Positions 25,399 to 26,661 of a stretch of 26,661 nt of DNA are shown one piece after another. The position numbers and the translations under genes were made by a program. The notes below the pieces were generated by a model. It ran no database searches and was not told where the DNA came from. It saw nothing but the letters and a program-made list of their open reading frames with translations. The stretch comes from Thiobacillus denitrificans (GTDB taxonomy: Bacteria > Pseudomonadota > Gammaproteobacteria > Burkholderiales > Thiobacillaceae): positions 3,293-29,953 of the forward strand of contig DDRS01000006.1 in assembly GCA_002343685.1 (NCBI GenBank), given 5' to 3'. Each line of letters starts with the position of its first letter. The first letter of the stretch is position 1.

Positions 25399-26066
25399 GC
25401 ACCGCATCCAGTCCAATTCCGGTCATCACCATCGACGGCCCTTCGGCCTCGGGCAAGGGTACCGTGGCGGAGCGGGTCGCGGCCGCGCTGGGATTTCACT
25501 TTCTCGACAGCGGGGCGTTGTACCGGTTGACCGCGCTGTCGGCAATGAAGCATGGCGTGGCGCTGGACGACGAAGCAGGGGTGGCCGCGCTGGCGGCCCG
25601 CTTGCCGGCAACGTTCCGCGGCGGCTCGGTCTGGCTGGAAAATGAGAACGTGACCGACGCGATCCGCGCCGAAACCGTGGGCGAAGGCGCCTCGAAAGTG
25701 GCGGCGCTGCCGGCGGTGCGCGCGGCCCTGCTGGACCGCCAGCGCGCCTATTGCCAGCTACCCGGCCTGGTGGCCGACGGCCGCGACATGGGGACGGTGG
25801 TGTTCGCGGGGGCGGTGGCCAAGGTGTTCCTGACTGCCAGCGCCGAGGCGCGTGCCGGGCGGCGCTATAAGCAGTTGATCGAAAAGGGGAACTCTGCTAG
25901 TCTAACGGCCCTTGTTGCGGATATGCAGGCCCGCGATGCGCGCGATTCAGCCCGCACCGTTGCACCGCTCAAACCCGCGCCGGATGCGTTATTGCTCGAC
26001 ACGACCCATATGGATATCGAGTCGGCGGTACAGGCGGTGTTGGCGCACTACCACAGCAAGCAATGA
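25395..26066 (+). CDS. cmk: Cytidylate kinase
   Basis: A 223-residue (d)CMP kinase. The P-loop is GPSASGKGT (15-23). LDSGALYR binds the nucleotide base, and LVADGRDMGTVVF and RAGRRYKQL are the CMP-binding and lid regions. It starts within the aroA stop (ATGA) and is followed after 84 bases by rpsA, the order conserved across proteobacteria. In-frame starts further upstream would lie inside aroA. Confidence 0.97.
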   Translation: MSTASSPIPVITIDGPSASGKGTVAERVAAALGFHFLDSGALYRLTALSAMKHGVALDDEAGVAALAARLPATFRGGSVWLENENVTDAIRAETVGEGASKVAALPAVRAALLDRQRAYCQLPGLVADGRDMGTVVFAGAVAKVFLTASAEARAGRRYKQLIEKGNSASLTALVADMQARDARDSARTVAPLKPAPDALLLDTTHMDIESAVQAVLAHYHSKQ

Positions 26067-26150
26067 AGTAATCAAACGTGTCAGACCTGCGCCCGCAGGC
26101 TGGCGATGTGCAACTAACCCCGTCCTCACCGACGGACAAGAAGGTTTTTA
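26067..26150 (+). promoter_or_regulatory. rpsA leader with two hairpins
   Basis: In the 84 bases between cmk and rpsA, CCTGCG/CGCAGG (26086-26099, loop CC) and CCGTC/GACGG (26120-26135) form two stems ahead of AAGAAGG and the ATG. Structured leaders bound by S1 itself are known to control rpsA in other proteobacteria; that this one acts so is inference. Confidence 0.45.
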
Positions 26151-26661
26151 ATGTCTACTGCTACCGCTGCTTCCGCCCCCGAATCCATGGAAAGCTTTGC
26201 CGCCCTGTTCGAGGAATCCCTCGAGCACCAGGAAATGCGCCAGGGTGAAGTCATCACCGCCGAAATCGTCGGCATCGACCACAACTTCGTGACGGTGAAT
26301 GCCGGCCTCAAATCCGAGAGCCTGATTCCGCTTGAAGAATTCAAGAACGACCAGGGCGAGATCGAAGCCAAGGTCGGCGATTTCGTTGCCGTTGCCATCG
26401 AGTCGATCGAGGACGGCTTTGGCGCGACCAAGTTGTCGCGCGAGCGTGCGAAGAAGCTGGCCGCGTGGCTGGATCTGGAAGCCGCGATGAACGAAGGCCG
26501 GATCGTCACCGGCATGGTGCAGGGCAAGGTCAAGGGCGGTCTGACGGTGCTGGTCGGCGGCCTGCGCGCCTTCCTGCCGGGTTCGCTGGTCGACATGCGT
26601 CCGGTCAAGGACACCACGCCCTTCGAATACAAGGAAATGGAATTCAAGGTCATCAAGCTCG
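26151..26661 (+). CDS. rpsA: Ribosomal protein S1, N-terminal part
   Basis: S1 binds mRNA on the 30S subunit and helps initiation. The 170 residues present cover the 30S-anchoring N-terminus (MESFAALFEESL), the first S1 repeat (about 28-95, GEVITAEIVGIDHNFVTVNAGLKSESLIPLEEF) and part of the second (about 115-170, GRIVTGMVQGKVKGGLTVLVGGLRAFLPGSLVD). The gene runs off the window edge. AAGAAGG precedes the ATG at six bases. Its position after cmk is the conserved one. Confidence 0.97.
   Translation, partial: MSTATAASAPESMESFAALFEESLEHQEMRQGEVITAEIVGIDHNFVTVNAGLKSESLIPLEEFKNDQGEIEAKVGDFVAVAIESIEDGFGATKLSRERAKKLAAWLDLEAAMNEGRIVTGMVQGKVKGGLTVLVGGLRAFLPGSLVDMRPVKDTTPFEYKEMEFKVIKL

Overview
The window looks like a chromosomal segment of a sulfur-oxidizing betaproteobacterium of the Thiobacillus/Nitrosomonadales kind. 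This is an inference from four things: most of the sequence is GC-rich; an oxidative-type DsrA is present; the tmRNA tag is ANDENYALAA, the usual betaproteobacterial form; and the gene order gyrA-serC-serA-pheA-hisC-tyrA-aroA-cmk-rpsA is typical of beta/gammaproteobacteria. No ribosomal RNA is present to settle the genus.

Layout. (1) 1-2064, minus strand: a MgtC/DUF4010 membrane protein followed by prfB, which is cut by the window edge inside its GGQ motif and carries the classical +1 programmed frameshift. (2) 2244-4700, plus strand: a dihaem cytochrome c fused to a DUF302 domain, a secreted DUF302 protein, a UspA protein and a 77-aa ferredoxin-like-fold protein. (3) 4786-6090, minus strand: a full-length dsrA with no dsrB beside it and a dyad operator in its promoter region. 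(4) 6662-10713, plus strand: a stand-alone receiver, a receiver-HD-GYP c-di-GMP phosphodiesterase and a GAF-PAS hybrid kinase with two receivers, probably one signalling unit. (5) 10714-12470: an accessory, AT-richer island. It holds a foldable RNA-like element, three attC-type sites and two integron gene cassettes (an unknown membrane-anchored protein and a GFA/CENP-V zinc protein). No integrase is in the window, so this is a CALIN-like array. (6) 12471-12900, minus: ssrA (tmRNA) with its terminator. (7) 13057-16131, minus: a tight operon mtaD-ubiG-gph/mupP-sirB2. (8) 16239-26661, plus: gyrA and the serine/aromatic amino acid supra-operon ending in cmk and a partial rpsA.

How the parts fit. 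Regions 1, 6, 7 and 8 are core housekeeping: translation termination and rescue, ubiquinone synthesis, purine thioether salvage, supercoiling, and serine, phenylalanine, tyrosine and histidine synthesis. Most junctions between serC and cmk are ATGA, GTGA or TGATG overlaps, so translational coupling is expected. Regions 2 and 3 look like a redox/sulfur accessory module. Region 5 is the clearest mobile DNA and ends at the 3' side of ssrA, a common integration site for genomic islands.

The most interesting points are the orphan dsrA with its dyad operator, the small integrase-less cassette array, the multi-stem RNA-like element at 10846-10918, and the cytochrome-DUF302 fusion.
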